This document shows, in pieces, positions 63,201-64,000 of a stretch of 64,000 nucleotides of DNA. The notes under the pieces are model-generated. The model was not told the origin of the DNA. It searched no databases and was given only the letters and a program-made list of their open reading frames with translations. The DNA comes from Bombus terrestris (Eukaryota > Arthropoda > Insecta > Hymenoptera > Apidae): positions 496,001 to 560,000 of the forward strand of contig NW_025963552.1 of the NCBI RefSeq assembly GCF_910591885.1, written 5' to 3'. Position 1 is the stretch's first letter. The number at the start of each line of letters is the position of its first letter. The position numbers were made by a program, and so were the translations under genes.

Positions 63201-64000
63201 CCGGCTCCTCGGGCTGGTGCGAATATTTCAATGTCGGTATGTGCCAAACCGTTGGTTTGTGACACACCTTTACGCGTCTCTCGCTCGCTGAGCTCGCTCG
63301 AAAACTATAGCCTAACCTAAAACCAATCCCTCTTGCGTTAGTCATTCGATATGAAGGCAACTTATTTCGAATTTGCGAACGTGTCGAATCGTATGTGAGG
63401 TTGGACTAAATTTTTACGAGCGAGCGGAGCGAGCGAGCAACGATCACAATTTGCAGGGTATACATATACCTTGCTATATGCATATATATCGTGTTAGTAC
63501 CTAATTTTGTCAGCCACTTCGGACATCACATTGCACTTTAGTATGTGGAAATAGTACTATTTATGTGATACTATTCATAAACTGCAAACATTTGTCAGTA
63601 GGCAATAGGATAAGGACTTCCGGCTCCTCGGGCTGGTGCGAATGTTTCAATGTCCGTATGTGACAAACCGTTGGATTGTGACACACCTTTACGCGTGTCT
63701 CGCTCGCTGCGCTCGCTCGAAAACGATAGCCTAACCTAAAACCAATCCCTCTTGCGTTAGTCATTCGATATGAAGGCGACTTATTTCGAATTTGCGAACG
63801 TGTCGGATCGGATGTGAGGTTGGACTAAATTTTTACGAGCGAGCGGAGCGAGCGAGCAACGATCACAATTTGCAAGGTATACATATACCTTGCAATATGC
63901 ATATATATCGTGTTAGTACCTAATTTTGTCAGCCATTTCGGACATCACACTGCACTGTACTATGTGGAAATAGTGCTATTTATGTGAAACTATTCATAAA
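60215..64000. repeat. Hexamer HOR copies H1' and partial H2'
   Basis: 60215-62719 is a full 2,505-bp hexamer, and 62720-64000 is the first three monomers of the next. H1' is a mosaic of the earlier copies: CCTAATCTAA near 61228 and GCGGACCGAG near 62168 match H1, while TTTAGGCGTC near 61608 and TTCAGAAACTG near 61907 match H2. Confidence 0.85.

Larger units (their letters stand above)
1..64000. repeat. Satellite DNA array, ~419-bp monomer, 152 complete copies
   Basis: The whole window is one head-to-tail tandem array. The motif CTATTTATGTG (a few copies with one substitution) recurs 153 times from 365 to 63980 at spacings of 410, 411, 413, 419, 420, 421 or 422 bp, mean 418.5. Every monomer keeps the same block order: AT-rich start, CCGGCTCCTCGGGCT, CTCG-rich arm, CCTAACCTAA, TTCGAATTTGCGAACG, CGAG-rich arm, AT-rich dyad, AAATAGTACTATTT. 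No monomer is inverted and nothing is inserted between copies. Known biology: uniform kilobase-to-megabase arrays of this sort form constitutive heterochromatin in eukaryotes. I do not recognise the named satellite family. Centromeric, pericentromeric or subtelomeric location cannot be decided from sequence alone. Confidence 0.97.
53502..64000. repeat. Duplicate block D2', second copy of 40097-50595
   Basis: Monomer starts at 53502 (422), 53924 (420), 54344 (419), 54763 (422), 55185 (410), 55595 (422), 56017 (420), 56437 (419), 56856 (422), 57278 (422), 57700 (420), 58120 (422), 58542 (419), 58961 (419), 59380 (422), 59802 (413), 60215 (422), 60637 (419), 61056 (419), 61475 (419), 61894 (413), 62307 (413), 62720 (422), 63142 (419), 63561 (419), 63980 (cut by the window end). 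Each equals the first-copy start plus 13,405. The right limit of the duplication lies beyond the window. Confidence 0.88.

Noticed and set aside
1..64000. CRISPR array
   Set aside because: The repeats are directly adjacent ~419-bp units without unique spacers; CRISPR repeats are a few tens of bases long.
1..64000. Ribosomal DNA intergenic-spacer subrepeats or 5S clusters
   Set aside because: No rRNA gene segment occurs in 64 kb, and spacer subrepeat blocks are normally interrupted by rRNA genes well within this length.
1..64000. A hidden gene system or mobile-element cargo
   Set aside because: I followed monomer phase through the window; every interval between phase marks is 410-422 bp, so there is no room for inserted sequence.

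Overview
This window holds no recognisable gene. All 64,000 bases are one head-to-tail satellite DNA array with a monomer of about 419 bp. Using the TTA of the conserved CTATTTATGTG motif as phase mark, I located 153 monomer starts between 365 and 63980. That gives 152 complete monomers (63,615 bp, mean 418.5 bp) plus partial monomers at both ends. All monomers face the same way, and I see no transposon, unique spacer, rRNA, tRNA or inversion between them. Monomer lengths fall into discrete classes: 419 bp (59 copies), 422 (47), 420 (16), 410 (16), 413 (8), 411 (5) and 421 (1). These follow from three variable sites: a 9-bp loss in a CTCG-rich block, a +3 variant and a +1 variant in the AT-rich segment near the monomer end.

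Origin: the sequence points to constitutive heterochromatin (centromeric, pericentromeric or subtelomeric) of a eukaryote. Most monomers carry CCTAACCTAA, two units of the (TTAGG)n telomere repeat common in insects and other arthropods. CpG is plentiful (about 29 per 419-bp monomer in 2445-2863), as expected where germline CpG methylation is weak. An arthropod source is plausible but not proven, and the species cannot be named.

Layout: (I) 1-9125, irregular and richer in private substitutions, with an 832-bp dimer repeated at 3286-4949. (II) 9126-46396, higher-order repeats of mostly five monomers (about 2.09 kb), each opening with a 420- or 411-bp landmark monomer in nearly every case; units of 3, 4, 6 and 7 monomers look like deletions or insertions of whole monomers. 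(III) 46397-53501, a different six-monomer higher-order repeat of exactly 2,505 bp. (IV) 53502-64000, a second copy of 40097-50595 displaced by exactly 13,405 bp (32 monomers). A further duplication relates 19165-24619 to 31312-36766 (offset 12,147 bp), and 14983-21688 resembles 39268-45974 (offset about 24,286 bp).

Each monomer has internal symmetry: two GC-rich 21-bp arms forming a 20/21 inverted repeat around a 116-nt loop, a perfect 12+2+12 dyad (TTGCAAGGTATA / TATACCTTGCAA), and a perfect 14-bp palindrome (AAATAGTACTATTT). Several monomers are chimeras of two subtypes, and many mapped switch points fall on or between the GC-rich arms. The array is best read as a record of unequal exchange and short conversion tracts. 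All identities were judged by reading; no alignment was computed.
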